DNA of 64,000 bases from Avrilella dinanensis (GCF_002807015.1 NZ_NIPO01000001.1:1313603-1377602), one strand, 5' to 3'. Numbered from the stretch's first letter, positions 9,430 through 18,460 are shown. The notes: a model not told the origin generated them from the letters alone. Numbers and translations are program-made.

Positions 9430-9933
9430 ATGAGAAAAATAGTTTTTACCTTAATGGTTGTAGCCGGATTAGGGCTGACCGAAACACAGGCACAGCAGAG
9501 CGGACAAGGAATGTCCAAAAATGCTATCGGAATGAAATTTACTACCAGCAGGATTGCCGGTGGGGAAATCACTTATCAGAGAGCTTTGAGTAGCGAAAAC
9601 CGTTTGGAGTTGAATTTGGGCTTTGCGAACTCTCGTCATTTTAGTGCAGTGAAAATCACAGGATTATATGAATGGGTTTTTCCAATTCAGCATGGATTTC
9701 ATTGGTATGTAGGTGCTGGTGGTAGCCTGGGGTCGTGGAGTTATAAAAACGGTTCGCACAAAGACGACGGGGCTATCGTGGCATTGTCAGGAATTGGAGG
9801 TATCGAGTATCATCTGAAACCGGCTCCTTTCCAGTTCTTTCTGGATTTGAAGCCGAATATTTATATCACGGAATACCACGATTACAACAACATTAATCTG
9901 GAATTAGGTATCGGTGCCAGATATAAGTTTTAA
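9430..9933 (+). CDS. Small outer-membrane beta-barrel protein
   Basis: 167 residues with a signal peptide (MRKIVFTLMVVAGLGLTETQAQQ). The mature part alternates polar and hydrophobic residues in short strands (AIGMKFTTSRIAG, RLELNLGFANS, FHWYVGAGGSLGSW, INLELGIGARYKF), ending in aromatic Phe as outer-membrane barrels do. The size suggests an eight-strand barrel of the OmpX/OmpW-like type. No function can be assigned. It starts 2 bases after the purL stop, so it may be transcribed with purL although no functional link is evident. A terminator follows. Confidence 0.75.
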   Translation: MRKIVFTLMVVAGLGLTETQAQQSGQGMSKNAIGMKFTTSRIAGGEITYQRALSSENRLELNLGFANSRHFSAVKITGLYEWVFPIQHGFHWYVGAGGSLGSWSYKNGSHKDDGAIVALSGIGGIEYHLKPAPFQFFLDLKPNIYITEYHDYNNINLELGIGARYKF

Positions 9934-9953
9934 TTGACGTAAAACGAAGTGTA

Positions 9954-9987
9954 AATCCTCGGTTTGTATAACCGGGGATTTTTTATT
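9954..9987 (+). terminator. Rho-independent terminator after the barrel gene
   Basis: AATCCTCGGT pairs with ACCGGGGATT (one G-U pair) around a short loop and is followed by TTTTATTT. Confidence 0.75.
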
Positions 9988-10104
9988 TGGGTGCTTGATG
10001 CCTGGAGAAATCTGCAAGGTTTTGTTTCGGGTTTCTTTTGTTTAAAGTTTAAAGTTCAACTTTGTCGTACCGCGTTAGGTCAAAAATCATCTCAATATTT
10101 TTTG

Positions 10105-10112
10105 TATCTTTG
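10105..10112 (+). promoter_or_regulatory. -7 promoter element of the toxin-antitoxin pair
   Basis: TATCTTTG matches TAnnTTTG, 25 bases before the antitoxin ATG at 10138. It lies inside a longer upstream reading frame, which argues for the downstream start. Confidence 0.5.
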
Positions 10113-10137
10113 TGAGTATAAACAAACACATAAAGCT

Positions 10138-10356
10138 ATGACGACAATCACTGTAGATAAACGAACAAAAGCCGGAAAATTGCTTTTAGAAATGGCGAAG
10201 TTGCTTGCTGAAAAAAACAAAGATGTTATTATCACGGAAAATGAAAAATCACGTTACAACAAAGAAACAGAAAAGGCAATTAAAGAAGCTAAATCAGGTA
10301 TTGGATTAATAGAGGCAGAGAGTGTAGATGAATTATTTGAAAAACTCAAAAGTTGA
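10138..10356 (+). CDS. Antitoxin of a YafQ-type toxin-antitoxin pair
   Basis: 72 residues starting MTTITVDKRTKAGK. The N-terminus looks like a short DNA-binding or dimerisation segment followed by a charged helical tail (KLLLEMAKLLAEK, then EAESVDELFEKLKS) of the kind that wraps a RelE-fold toxin. The reading frame is open from 9964, but the promoter element at 10105 and the junk-like upstream peptide support the ATG at 10138. The stop TGA overlaps the toxin ATG as TGATG, typical translational coupling in type II modules. Assignment as antitoxin rests mainly on the downstream partner. Confidence 0.7.
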   Translation: MTTITVDKRTKAGKLLLEMAKLLAEKNKDVIITENEKSRYNKETEKAIKEAKSGIGLIEAESVDELFEKLKS

Positions 10357-10629
10357 TGTACAAAGTTGTTGCTACGAATAGGTTTAAAAAAAGACTTTAA
10401 AAAATCTTTAAAGAGAGGATTGAAAGAAGATTTGTTAAAGGAAGTGGTTCTTCTTCTCGGAAATAAAGGTAAACTCCCCAGTAAATATAAACCACATAAA
10501 CTTTCAGGGAACTATGTGGGAACTTGGGAATGCCATATCCAGCCAGATTGGTTGCTTATTTGGGAACAAAATGAAGAAATAAAATTGATTTCGCTTATCA
10601 GAACAGGAACACACTCGGACTTGTTTTAA
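10356..10629 (+). CDS. YafQ-family mRNA interferase toxin, out of frame at a 7-A run
   Basis: The ATG at 10356 overlaps the antitoxin stop and encodes MYKVVATNRFKK, a normal YafQ N-terminus. After seven A at 10386-10392 this frame hits a stop at 10398. Skipping one base moves into a frame that continues DFKKSLKRGLKED and runs to 10629, for a 90-residue protein in total. The intact part holds the residues known to matter in E. coli YafQ: PHKL, ECHIQPDW and RTGTHSDLF supply His, His, Asp, Trp, His and Phe. YafQ toxins cleave mRNA on the ribosome. The gene is either inactivated, miscalled by one A, or expressed by slippage on the A run. A TTG at 10366 could start a shortened protein. Confidence 0.7.
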
Positions 10630-10694
10630 AAACCTTGTTGCAGTTTTGTGACGAGAGTTTTTTGTTTCAGGTTTGAACTGTAAACTTACAACTA

Positions 10695-10730
10695 CAAAAA
10701 AAGGACACAGAGATTTATTGTGTCCTTTGT
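10695..10730 (-). terminator. Terminator of the phytase operon
   Basis: AAGGACACA (10701-10709) pairs with TGTGTCCTT (10719-10727). Read on the minus strand the stem is followed by seven T, so it ends the operon leftward; it may also act weakly on the plus strand. Confidence 0.7.
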
Positions 10731-10748
10731 GCCTTTATGGTTATTTTT

Positions 10749-11810
10749 CTATTCGCTTGCTGAAACCCGAAAAGTTTCAATAGCCTCGCTGATGATATTC
10801 CAGTCGTAGAATTGAAAAACCCTTCCGTTACTCATTGCTACAAAAATTCCGTTTTCAAAACCTTTGCCAAGGTTGACGTTAACCGCATCTGCACCGTCAC
10901 ATTCGATAGTCGAAACCGGAATCCGGGCAATCAATTTATGTTCATGCGGGTTGGCACTTTCGCCTTCTCTTTTATACACCAAAAAGTTATTCGCCTGCTG
11001 GTCAGATACCAAAATGTAACCGGTTTTTGCATCTTTCTTGTATAAAGCAATACCTTCGTGGTCGCGTTTCGCATCGTTTTGAGCAAAGAAAGTTAGTTCT
11101 GTATTCCCTTTGTCCGGGTCGGCATAATATTTCCGCACACCGGCTGTTTCGTCAGAATAGTAAACATAGCCCAGCTCGTTATCGACCGCAATAGCTTCAA
11201 TTTCCTTTTTGCCGGAATATTTCCCGAATTTTCTTACCAGTTTTCCGGTTATGTAGCCATCTTTTTCCATTAGTTCATATTGGAAAAGATATTCTTCGGA
11301 ATTTCCGTCTTTTCGCCCTACGATAATATAGGTTTTTCCGTTAGCCGGATTCTGATAAGTGGCAATACCCATCGGAGCTCGTAGTTCTTCGCCCTCAAAA
11401 ACGTCCAGACCTCCGTTGTCTATCGGATTCAAATCAGGCAGACTGAAAATTCGTACTTTATTGGTCATGCGTTCAGTCACGACGGCAATGTCGGTGGCAG
11501 TTCCGTTGAGAAGGAAACCATAGGTTACGTCCACATTGTTGGGTCTGTCCATCGGATAAACCTTATTAACAATTTCTCCCTGAAGATTATACGCATAAAG
11601 TCCACCGGTTTTTTCCTCTTTGTCTGTGCCTAAAATCAAAGATTTTTCAGGCTGAACCGGATTTACCCAGATAGCCGGGTCATCAGTGTCATTTGGCGTT
11701 TGCTCAGTTGTAACGGTTGGCTGAACAGCATTTTCGGCTACAGGAGCCAGTTTGTCTCCACACCCGATAAGGAGTAGGGAAGTGCTTATTATAAAAAATG
11801 ATTTTTTCAT
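10749..11810 (-). CDS. Beta-propeller (3-)phytase lipoprotein
   Basis: 353 residues with a lipoprotein signal (MKKSFFIISTSLLLIGCGDK, Cys17). The mature protein matches beta-propeller phytase: DDPAIWVNPVQPEKS near the start, LILGTDKEEKTGGLYAYNLQG, RPNNVDVTYG, DHEGIALYKK and a C-terminal VNVNLGKGFENGIFVAMS. These calcium-dependent enzymes release phosphate from inositol hexakisphosphate. The acidic DDPA and DHEGI motifs are part of the calcium and phosphate sites. It is the last gene of a three-gene minus-strand operon; its ATG overlaps the phosphatase stop (TAATG). A lipid anchor would hold it at the outer or inner membrane facing the periplasm, or at the cell surface. Confidence 0.9.
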   Translation of the reverse strand: MKKSFFIISTSLLLIGCGDKLAPVAENAVQPTVTTEQTPNDTDDPAIWVNPVQPEKSLILGTDKEEKTGGLYAYNLQGEIVNKVYPMDRPNNVDVTYGFLLNGTATDIAVVTERMTNKVRIFSLPDLNPIDNGGLDVFEGEELRAPMGIATYQNPANGKTYIIVGRKDGNSEEYLFQYELMEKDGYITGKLVRKFGKYSGKKEIEAIAVDNELGYVYYSDETAGVRKYYADPDKGNTELTFFAQNDAKRDHEGIALYKKDAKTGYILVSDQQANNFLVYKREGESANPHEHKLIARIPVSTIECDGADAVNVNLGKGFENGIFVAMSNGRVFQFYDWNIISEAIETFRVSASE

Positions 11811-12811
11811 TATTTGGTAATTTCTGATTGGTAACTTACTTCAAAATCGTTTTTGCCGGATTTGATAACATATACTTTCAGTTTATCCGCTGTAACGGCA
11901 AATGCCATAAACCCAGGAACAGCTTCGGCATACAACGTACCTTCGGTAAATCCGGTTTCGCGGAGCTCACTTCCCGCACCCGACAAAAACTGTGTGAAAG
12001 TATCGTTTTTCTTTTTGATGATTTGCAAATCGTGCTCATGCCCGCAAATGTAAGCGTCCACCTGATGCTGGTTAAATATCGGTTGGAAAATATCTCTTAT
12101 CTGAACGGTTTCTTCGCTGGTTTTGCGTTTACCACCCGAATACAAAGGGTGGTGTCCAACGACTACTTTCCAAACAATTTTCGGGTCGTTGTTTTGCAGT
12201 TTTTCATTCAGCCATTTCAGTTGTTTTTCGGTATCTTGTTCAGCGATTTCTACATATTTTTCCGGTTCGTTGTGGTATTTTTTTACAAAAGGATTGGTGT
12301 CGATAACCAACAACTGAAGGTATTGGTTATTGTCGATTTCAATCATTTTTTCAAAATAATGGTTAGGCATTTCCCACCTTCTGGACACTTTGGTGTAATC
12401 AATCTGGGCTTGTGCAATGCCTTCATAATCGTGATTGCCCAAAGCAACGTACCAGGGCTCGTGCAGCAAATGATGGGTGTAAATACTTTCATAGGAAGAA
12501 ATCCATTGGTAATCCTGTGTGCTTTGTACCCCGTTCGGATAAAAATTATCGCCAACGGAAACAGTAAAAGTCAAATCGAGAATTTCGGCTACTGAACCCA
12601 TATCTCTGGCAACTTCTTTCTGGGTAAAATGCCCGTGTCGCCCGAAATCGCCAATCGCCAGAAAAGACAAGCCGTCCTCGACAGCCTCAATGTCTTTGGT
12701 ATCTGTGATGACATGATTAAGGTTTGAGTCAGGGCGTTCCTGACTCAAACCATTGAAATATGAAAAAAGTATTAAAAAAAGTATGCTTAAAAATCTACTG
12801 TGTCTGTTCAT
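11810..12811 (-). CDS. Purple acid phosphatase-like metallophosphoesterase, exported
   Basis: 333 residues with a signal peptide (MNRHSRFLSILFLILFSYFNGLSQ). The calcineurin-like fold is marked by five metal motifs in order: IGDFGRHG, VGDNFYPNG, GNHDYEG, VGHHPLYSGG and CGHEHDLQ. The spacing and FYPNG/WYVALGNHD segments resemble the small mammalian-type purple acid phosphatases (TRAP, type 5), which use an iron-containing dimetal centre to hydrolyse phosphomonoesters. Between a TonB receptor and a phytase, it probably removes phosphate from inositol phosphates or other organic phosphates outside the cytoplasm. Its start and stop codons overlap or abut both neighbours, so the three are one operon. 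Confidence 0.88.
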   Translation of the reverse strand: MNRHSRFLSILFLILFSYFNGLSQERPDSNLNHVITDTKDIEAVEDGLSFLAIGDFGRHGHFTQKEVARDMGSVAEILDLTFTVSVGDNFYPNGVQSTQDYQWISSYESIYTHHLLHEPWYVALGNHDYEGIAQAQIDYTKVSRRWEMPNHYFEKMIEIDNNQYLQLLVIDTNPFVKKYHNEPEKYVEIAEQDTEKQLKWLNEKLQNNDPKIVWKVVVGHHPLYSGGKRKTSEETVQIRDIFQPIFNQHQVDAYICGHEHDLQIIKKKNDTFTQFLSGAGSELRETGFTEGTLYAEAVPGFMAFAVTADKLKVYVIKSGKNDFEVSYQSEITK

Positions 12812-15606
12812 TATAAATCAAATTTTAATCCTAAAACATATCGTGGTTGGTAATATTCCAATTGTTTCATGCGGTTGGAAGCTCCCTGATAATATCTCAA
12901 CGGCTGGTTGGTCAGGTTGTTGGCTTCAGCGAAAATCCTGAACTGTGGAGTGATTTTGTAAGCGGCATTAAAATCAAGGAAAAATTGTTTGTCGTAATAA
13001 GCATCTTCAAATTCGTTTCCACCGATTTCGTCCAGATAATCTGATGTGAAATTGGCTGATATCCTCGCTGAGAATTTGTCATTTTCCCAAGATAATGAGC
13101 CGTTTAACATATGCGGAGCAGTTCTCGGTAAACCTAAGTCGTCACGCACGTCGCCGTCTTCGTTGGTAATTCCTTTTGCTTTAGAATCTGTGAACGTATA
13201 GTTAGCGAATAGGCTGAAATTGCTTAGGAATCCCGGTAAGAAATCTAGTTTTTTCTGAATAGCTACTTCAAATCCGAATACATCTACACTTTCTCCGTTA
13301 CGTGCCTGCGTAAATTCCCAACGTTCGCCGGCAGGAATTGGGTTGCTGATACCTGAGAAATTATCTGAAAAATCCTGATTGGTAAATTGTCCGTTGCGGT
13401 AGGTATAGATGAAATTATTCAGTTTTTTGTAGAAAACACCGGCAGAAACAATTCCTATGTTTTCAAAATAATTTTCAATCATCAAATCGAAGTTTGTCGC
13501 ATAAGTCGGTTTTAGGTTTGGATTACCCGCTTCGATTTCGGCATCTTCCACAGTAGCACTCACGAAAGGAGCCAGTTGGTAATAGTTTGGTCTTGCTAAT
13601 CCGGTAGTGATTGCCCCGCGAAGAATAAAATCTTTGGTAAAATTATGTTTAACGGTAACGCCCGGCAAAATATTGGTGTAGCTGTTGGAATTTTCTAATT
13701 TTCCGGCAAGTTCTTCTTCTTCCAGAACGTAATTTCCGGTATATTCAATAGAAGTATTTTCTATCCTTGCACCTATGATTACTGAGGTTTTATCTGTAAT
13801 ATCCTGGTCCCAGCGAATATATCCGGCAACGATATTTTCTTTAGCTTCATAGTTTAAAGCCAGATATTCTGAAGGTTCGTCGATTTCGTCAAACAACGCG
13901 GGGTTTTTCAAATCGAGGTTGCCCAAATAACTTTCCTGGGCAAAATAGCCGGGAGCGTATTTACTTCCGGGGTTGAAACCGTTTCCGGAGAAAAATTGAT
14001 TCGGAACTTCATTCAGGTTGCCGATTCCGTCGATGCTTTCGTAAGAGAAAAAGTTGTTTTCTCTGTTTTTGTCTTTTATTCTTAATCTTCCACCAAAACG
14101 AAGTCGTCCTTTTTGCCCTTCAATGACAGAAAGCGGTGTTCTGAAGTTCAATTTAAAACCTAATTCACTTTCTTCGGTGTAATTATAATTTTCAGTGATT
14201 TTTCGCAACTCGAAATCAGCCGGATTTTCTCCATTTACAGCAGAAACCAATGGTAGGTTAGGGTTGCTGAGGTCTTGCATCATCAACACATCTTTTTGCT
14301 GGAAATCAATATATCGCTCATTCGGACGTTCTTCGCTGGCTTTAGAGTAAGACAATGCCCAGTCCATATCCAGTTTGGAAGAAATCAAATGCTGTCCTTT
14401 GAGGGAAGTGTTGAAAACTCTTTGGTCTTCCAGACGAGCGTTTTTGTTGCGATTATTGTCAATACCACCTTTGGTTTCTCTGCGGATACTTCCCATATAA
14501 GTACCGTCGTCTTGCAATTCAATATCTCTGTATCGCGTTCTGAAACGGTTTTCACGGTCGTCACGCCAGTTGTACATAATGTTGAAATCCAAACGGTTGT
14601 TGTCGTCGATGATATAATCTGAACCTAAGGAAACACTTCTTCGTATCCTTTGTACATCATATTTACGAATGTCCATTTCGCTTAAATAAGTATTTTCATT
14701 ATCATCTTTATCCCAAACAGCCTCGATGTTATCTGAGCCGAAATTCTGTGTCTGGTAAGTTCCCGATGCCACGATGCCTAAGCGGTCGTCCAGAAATCTG
14801 TTTCCGTAAATGAAACTTCCGTTGTAAATTCCTTTGTCACGAATTGGTGCAAAACCACCTGACAATGAAGCAGAAAGTCTTTCTCTGCCCGGTACAGCAC
14901 GGGTAATCAGGTTTACCGAACCACCGATAGCGTCAGCGTCCATATCCGGAGTAAGCGTTTTATTCACTTCGATGGTCGAAATCATATCAGACGGAATCAA
15001 ATCCATTTGTACATTTCTGTTATCGCCTTCAGCAGACGGAATACGGTCGCCGTTCAATGTTACAGAGTTTAATTCAGGTGATAGTCCGCGAATGATGATA
15101 TTACGAGCCTCACCCTGGTCATTCTGCATAGTAATTCCAGGAACACGTTTCAACGCATCACCCACATTGGTGTCCGGAAACCGTCCGACCTGGTCTGATG
15201 AAATGATGTTCGTGATGTTGCTGTTGTTTTTTTGTTGATTCAAAGCTTTTGCCTGACCGCGAAGGAAATCTCCGACAATAACGAGTTCCTCCAGTGTGTT
15301 ATCGCCAATAAGCATTTGGAAATTCAATCGGGCAGTTTTTCCTGATTCGACAACTATTTCGCCAAATTCAGTTGTATAACCTATATATTCCACATATACG
15401 GTGTATGTCCCTTCCGGAACGTCCAAAAATTGATATCCGCCATTCTGGTCAGAAACGGTGTAGCGGTTGCTGTCTTCGATATACAAAGAAGCTCCGGGTA
15501 AGGCAAAACCGTCATAAGCGTCGGTAACTTCACCGGAAATAACACCACTTTGTGCCCAAGTAAAGGAAGTAATGCCTAAGGTAATAAGTGTAAAAATTCT
15601 TTTCAT
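12811..15606 (-). CDS. TonB-dependent receptor of the phytase operon
   Basis: 931 residues. A signal peptide (MKRIFTLITLGITSFTWAQS) precedes a carboxypeptidase-regulatory-like domain of about residues 20-100 (SGEVTDAYDGFALPGASLYI, then QFLDVPEGTYTVYVEYIGY). A plug domain follows at about 125-230 (DALKRVPGITMQNDQGE, NIIIRGLSPELNSVTLNG), then a long barrel ending RYVLGLKFDL. Such receptors import ligands too large for porins, powered by TonB-ExbBD. No SusD partner is adjacent, unlike glycan systems. Co-transcription with a purple acid phosphatase and a phytase suggests the ligand is phytate, a lower inositol phosphate or a metal-phosphate chelate. This is an inference from context. Confidence 0.92.
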   Translation of the reverse strand: MKRIFTLITLGITSFTWAQSGVISGEVTDAYDGFALPGASLYIEDSNRYTVSDQNGGYQFLDVPEGTYTVYVEYIGYTTEFGEIVVESGKTARLNFQMLIGDNTLEELVIVGDFLRGQAKALNQQKNNSNITNIISSDQVGRFPDTNVGDALKRVPGITMQNDQGEARNIIIRGLSPELNSVTLNGDRIPSAEGDNRNVQMDLIPSDMISTIEVNKTLTPDMDADAIGGSVNLITRAVPGRERLSASLSGGFAPIRDKGIYNGSFIYGNRFLDDRLGIVASGTYQTQNFGSDNIEAVWDKDDNENTYLSEMDIRKYDVQRIRRSVSLGSDYIIDDNNRLDFNIMYNWRDDRENRFRTRYRDIELQDDGTYMGSIRRETKGGIDNNRNKNARLEDQRVFNTSLKGQHLISSKLDMDWALSYSKASEERPNERYIDFQQKDVLMMQDLSNPNLPLVSAVNGENPADFELRKITENYNYTEESELGFKLNFRTPLSVIEGQKGRLRFGGRLRIKDKNRENNFFSYESIDGIGNLNEVPNQFFSGNGFNPGSKYAPGYFAQESYLGNLDLKNPALFDEIDEPSEYLALNYEAKENIVAGYIRWDQDITDKTSVIIGARIENTSIEYTGNYVLEEEELAGKLENSNSYTNILPGVTVKHNFTKDFILRGAITTGLARPNYYQLAPFVSATVEDAEIEAGNPNLKPTYATNFDLMIENYFENIGIVSAGVFYKKLNNFIYTYRNGQFTNQDFSDNFSGISNPIPAGERWEFTQARNGESVDVFGFEVAIQKKLDFLPGFLSNFSLFANYTFTDSKAKGITNEDGDVRDDLGLPRTAPHMLNGSLSWENDKFSARISANFTSDYLDEIGGNEFEDAYYDKQFFLDFNAAYKITPQFRIFAEANNLTNQPLRYYQGASNRMKQLEYYQPRYVLGLKFDL

Positions 15607-15638
15607 TGTCTAATTAAAATTGTAATTTTTATCTGGCA

Positions 15639-15646
15639 CAAAACTA
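15639..15646 (-). promoter_or_regulatory. -7 promoter element of the phytase operon
   Basis: On the minus strand the sequence reads TAGTTTTG, matching TAnnTTTG, 33 bases before the receptor ATG. No good TTG at -33 was seen, so activation by a regulator (for example under phosphate limitation) is possible but not shown. Confidence 0.45.
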
Positions 15647-15804
15647 TTGGAGATAATTAATCTTGTGGTTAATCAAATATTACTAAACGGTTATTGGTGT
15701 GTGAAGTGGAGTTTAAAGTTTCAGGTTTTTCTTGTTTCAAGTTCTGACTGCTGACAGCTAAACAGAATTATCGTATCTTTACCTCATCAAAAGTCAGATT
15801 TAAT

Positions 15805-16665
15805 ATGAAATTACATGCAATCGAAGCGGGAAACTTCAAATTAGACGGAGGAGCTATGTTCGGTGTTGTGCCAAAAGCGATTTGGAACAAAACTAATCCC
15901 GCAGATGAAAATAACCAGATAGATATTGCAGCTCGGTGCTTGCTTATCGAAGATGCCGACCGCCTCATTTTGATTGATACCGGAATGGGCGATAAACAAT
16001 CGGATAAATTTTTTGGTTACTATCATTTATGGGGAGATTATTCGTTGGAAAAATCCCTCAGAGAAAAAGGTTTTTGCCCCGATGATATTACCGATGTTTT
16101 TCTGACGCACTTGCATTTTGACCATGTGGGCGGAGCTGTTTCGTGGAATAAAGACCGCACCGGTTATGTGCCGACGTTTAAAAATGCCCGTTATTGGACG
16201 AACGAAAACCATTGGGAATGGGCAACGAAGCCCAATGCAAGAGAAAAAGCCTCTTTCTTGTCTGAAAATATTCTGCCGTTGCAGGAATCCGGGCAGCTTC
16301 ATTTTATCCAACGCCCTGACGGAGATTTGCTAAAAAAATCCGAATTGGGTTTTGGGATTTTTTTCGTTGACGGACATACCGAAAAACAAATGATTCCGTT
16401 GATTGATTATCAGGGAAATACCATTGCTTTTTGTGCAGATTTGCTACCTACCGCCGGACACATTCCGTTGCCTTATGTAATGGGATATGATACCCGACCA
16501 CTATTGACTTTGCCTGAGAAACAAAAGTTTTTGCAAATGGCAGTTGATGAACGGTTTTTACTCTTTTTGGAACATGATGCCCATAACCCGGTAATTACAT
16601 TGCAAAATACCGAAAAAGGACCTCGTCTTGATGAGGTTTTGACCCTGCAAGATGTTTTAAAATAA
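15805..16665 (+). CDS. MBL-fold metallo-hydrolase
   Basis: 286 residues. The metallo-beta-lactamase zinc motif THLHFDHVGG (HxHxDH) lies near residue 104, preceded by LILIDTGMGDKQ and followed by VDGHTEKQ and the late motif LEHDAHNP. No signal peptide is seen, so it is probably cytoplasmic. The arrangement resembles the lactonase-like and related hydrolase branch of the superfamily, but the substrate is not predictable. It is a single gene, divergent from the TonB receptor. A near-consensus TATCTTTA sits about 35 bases upstream. Confidence 0.85.
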   Translation: MKLHAIEAGNFKLDGGAMFGVVPKAIWNKTNPADENNQIDIAARCLLIEDADRLILIDTGMGDKQSDKFFGYYHLWGDYSLEKSLREKGFCPDDITDVFLTHLHFDHVGGAVSWNKDRTGYVPTFKNARYWTNENHWEWATKPNAREKASFLSENILPLQESGQLHFIQRPDGDLLKKSELGFGIFFVDGHTEKQMIPLIDYQGNTIAFCADLLPTAGHIPLPYVMGYDTRPLLTLPEKQKFLQMAVDERFLLFLEHDAHNPVITLQNTEKGPRLDEVLTLQDVLK

Positions 16666-16736
16666 TGTTAAAATAAACGTAAACTGTAACACAAGAAATA
16701 TATTTACAACTTATTCAAGAGATAAATCACATAAAC

Positions 16737-18377
16737 ATGAAATTCACAAAACCCTTTTATTTATCCGCTGCATTAGCGATTGCATTAACAAGCTGTAAAT
16801 CCGTACAAACTTTGCCGGATTTAAGTGATATGACACCAATCAAATCGGTTGACCATATCCCGGCGAGAACGACCGATTTAAGTGAAGACCAGTTAAAACG
16901 CTGGAGTCATTTAGATATTTTGAGAGATACCGTTCCGGGAATGTCGGTGGACAGAGCCTACGAATCTATCATTAAAAACAAAAAAGGACAAAAAGTCGTG
17001 GTTGCTGTTATAGATTCTGGTATTGAAATTGACCACGAAGATTTGAAACATGCTATCTGGACTAACCCGAAAGAAAAAGCCGGAAATGGTATTGATGATG
17101 ACAACAATGGTTATGTAGATGATATACATGGTTGGAATTTGTTAGGTGAGTCCAATGCAGAAAATTTAGAGTTTACCCGTATCGTGAAAAAAGGCGATGA
17201 CGGTTCTGAATTATACAAAGAAGCTAAGGCTAAATTAGACGAAGAACTTGCAGGTATCGAGCCTCTTGGAAAGCGTGTAGAGCAATTTAAAGAATTGCGT
17301 AATGCCGTGACAGAGTACTTAGGCAAAGACAGATTCGAGAAAGAAGATTTGTTGGCAATTCCAGAAGATGCTCCTGAAGAAGTAATAGCAGGAACGAGTC
17401 TTTTCTTGAATATCTACATGGCTGGACGTGATGGATTTGATTATATCGACGATATCGCAGAATATTATAACTCTCAAGCAAACAGTCACTTGAATGTAAA
17501 CTTCGACGGAAGAGCAATCGTTGGCGACAATCCGGACGACATTAACGATACCGATTATGGTAACAATGATGTGTTGGGTGACAGAGACCATGCCAAACAC
17601 GGAACACACGTAGCCGGAATCATTGCTCAGGCTCGTGGGAACAAGTTGGGCGGCGACGGTGTTGCCAGTAAAAACGTTGAAATCATGGCGGTAAGAGCCG
17701 TGCCGGACGGAGATGAATATGATAAAGATGTTGCTTTGGCGATTCGTTATGCAGCCGACAATGGAGCTAAAGTAATCAATGGAAGTTTCGGTAAATATTT
17801 CGCTCAGCACAGCGAGTGGGTATATGACGCAATTAAATATGCTGCAGAAAAAGACGTGTTGATTGTCGTTGCTGCCGGTAACGATAATATGGATTTGAAT
17901 CCGGTAGAAGGCGACGAAATCAAAAGATATCCGAACGACAGAAAAGTAGGCGAAAGAAATGAAATCGCTGATAACTTTTTGGTTGTAGGTGCCTTGAACC
18001 CTACTTTCGGAGAAAAAATGGTTGCTGAGTTCTCTAACTTTGGTCATGTTGATGTAGATGTTTTCGCACCGGGAGTTAAAATTTACGCAACTGTTCCTCA
18101 TGGAAAATATGAGTATTTACAAGGGACTTCAATGGCTTCGCCAAACGCAGCCGGTGTTGCCGCGATGATTCGTTCTTATTTCCCGAGCCTTACAGCACCT
18201 GAGGTAAAACAAATCATGAAAGATTCAGGTGTACCGGTAAACTTTGACGTGATTGTATCCGGAGATGCTTCCGACAAACGTAATTTCCAGGATATTTCTA
18301 CTTCCGGAAAATTCGTGAACTTATACAATGCTTTGATTATGGCTGATAAAGTGGTTAAAGCCAAAGCACAGAAATAA
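16737..18377 (+). CDS. S8 subtilisin-family serine protease, lipoprotein
   Basis: 546 residues with a lipobox near the N-terminus (AIALTSCKSVQ). The catalytic triad is visible as D93 in VAVIDSGIEIDHED, H288 in KHGTHVAG and S465 in GTSMASPNAAG. About 195 residues separate Asp and His, much more than in subtilisin, because a helical insert (LDEELAGIEPLGKRVEQF and on) interrupts the catalytic domain. The layout is typical of Bacteroidota S8 lipoproteins that act in the periplasm or at the surface. No type IX C-terminal sorting domain is seen; the protein ends shortly after the catalytic domain with VVKAKAQK. It is monocistronic with a strong terminator downstream. Confidence 0.9.
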   Translation: MKFTKPFYLSAALAIALTSCKSVQTLPDLSDMTPIKSVDHIPARTTDLSEDQLKRWSHLDILRDTVPGMSVDRAYESIIKNKKGQKVVVAVIDSGIEIDHEDLKHAIWTNPKEKAGNGIDDDNNGYVDDIHGWNLLGESNAENLEFTRIVKKGDDGSELYKEAKAKLDEELAGIEPLGKRVEQFKELRNAVTEYLGKDRFEKEDLLAIPEDAPEEVIAGTSLFLNIYMAGRDGFDYIDDIAEYYNSQANSHLNVNFDGRAIVGDNPDDINDTDYGNNDVLGDRDHAKHGTHVAGIIAQARGNKLGGDGVASKNVEIMAVRAVPDGDEYDKDVALAIRYAADNGAKVINGSFGKYFAQHSEWVYDAIKYAAEKDVLIVVAAGNDNMDLNPVEGDEIKRYPNDRKVGERNEIADNFLVVGALNPTFGEKMVAEFSNFGHVDVDVFAPGVKIYATVPHGKYEYLQGTSMASPNAAGVAAMIRSYFPSLTAPEVKQIMKDSGVPVNFDVIVSGDASDKRNFQDISTSGKFVNLYNALIMADKVVKAKAQK

Positions 18378-18412
18378 CCTATAAACATTTTTACAATACA
18401 AATTTAAACAGG
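18378..18412. repeat. Solo end of the MITE-like element found at 63739-63899
   Basis: The reverse complement of this stretch shares 33 identical bases with 63744-63778, the left end of the element near the right edge of the window. It begins immediately after the subtilase stop codon. Confidence 0.65.
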
Positions 18413-18429
18413 TTCAAAATTTGTTGAAA

Positions 18430-18460
18430 AACTGTCCGGAATTTCCGGGCAGTTTTTTTT
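18430..18460 (+). terminator. Rho-independent terminator after the subtilase
   Basis: AACTGTCCGGA pairs with TCCGGGCAGTT (one G-U pair) around a 3-base loop and is followed by a run of T. Confidence 0.85.

Noticed and set aside
9964..10137. Upstream extension of the antitoxin gene to an ATG at 9964
   Set aside because: The extension overlaps a terminator and the promoter element at 10105, and its translation looks non-coding.
11828..12595. 255-residue open frame on the plus strand
   Set aside because: It is antisense to the purple acid phosphatase gene and is explained by its codon pattern.
17319..18101. 260-residue open frame on the minus strand
   Set aside because: It lies fully opposite the subtilase gene, whose catalytic motifs are clear; the antisense peptide has no recognisable features.
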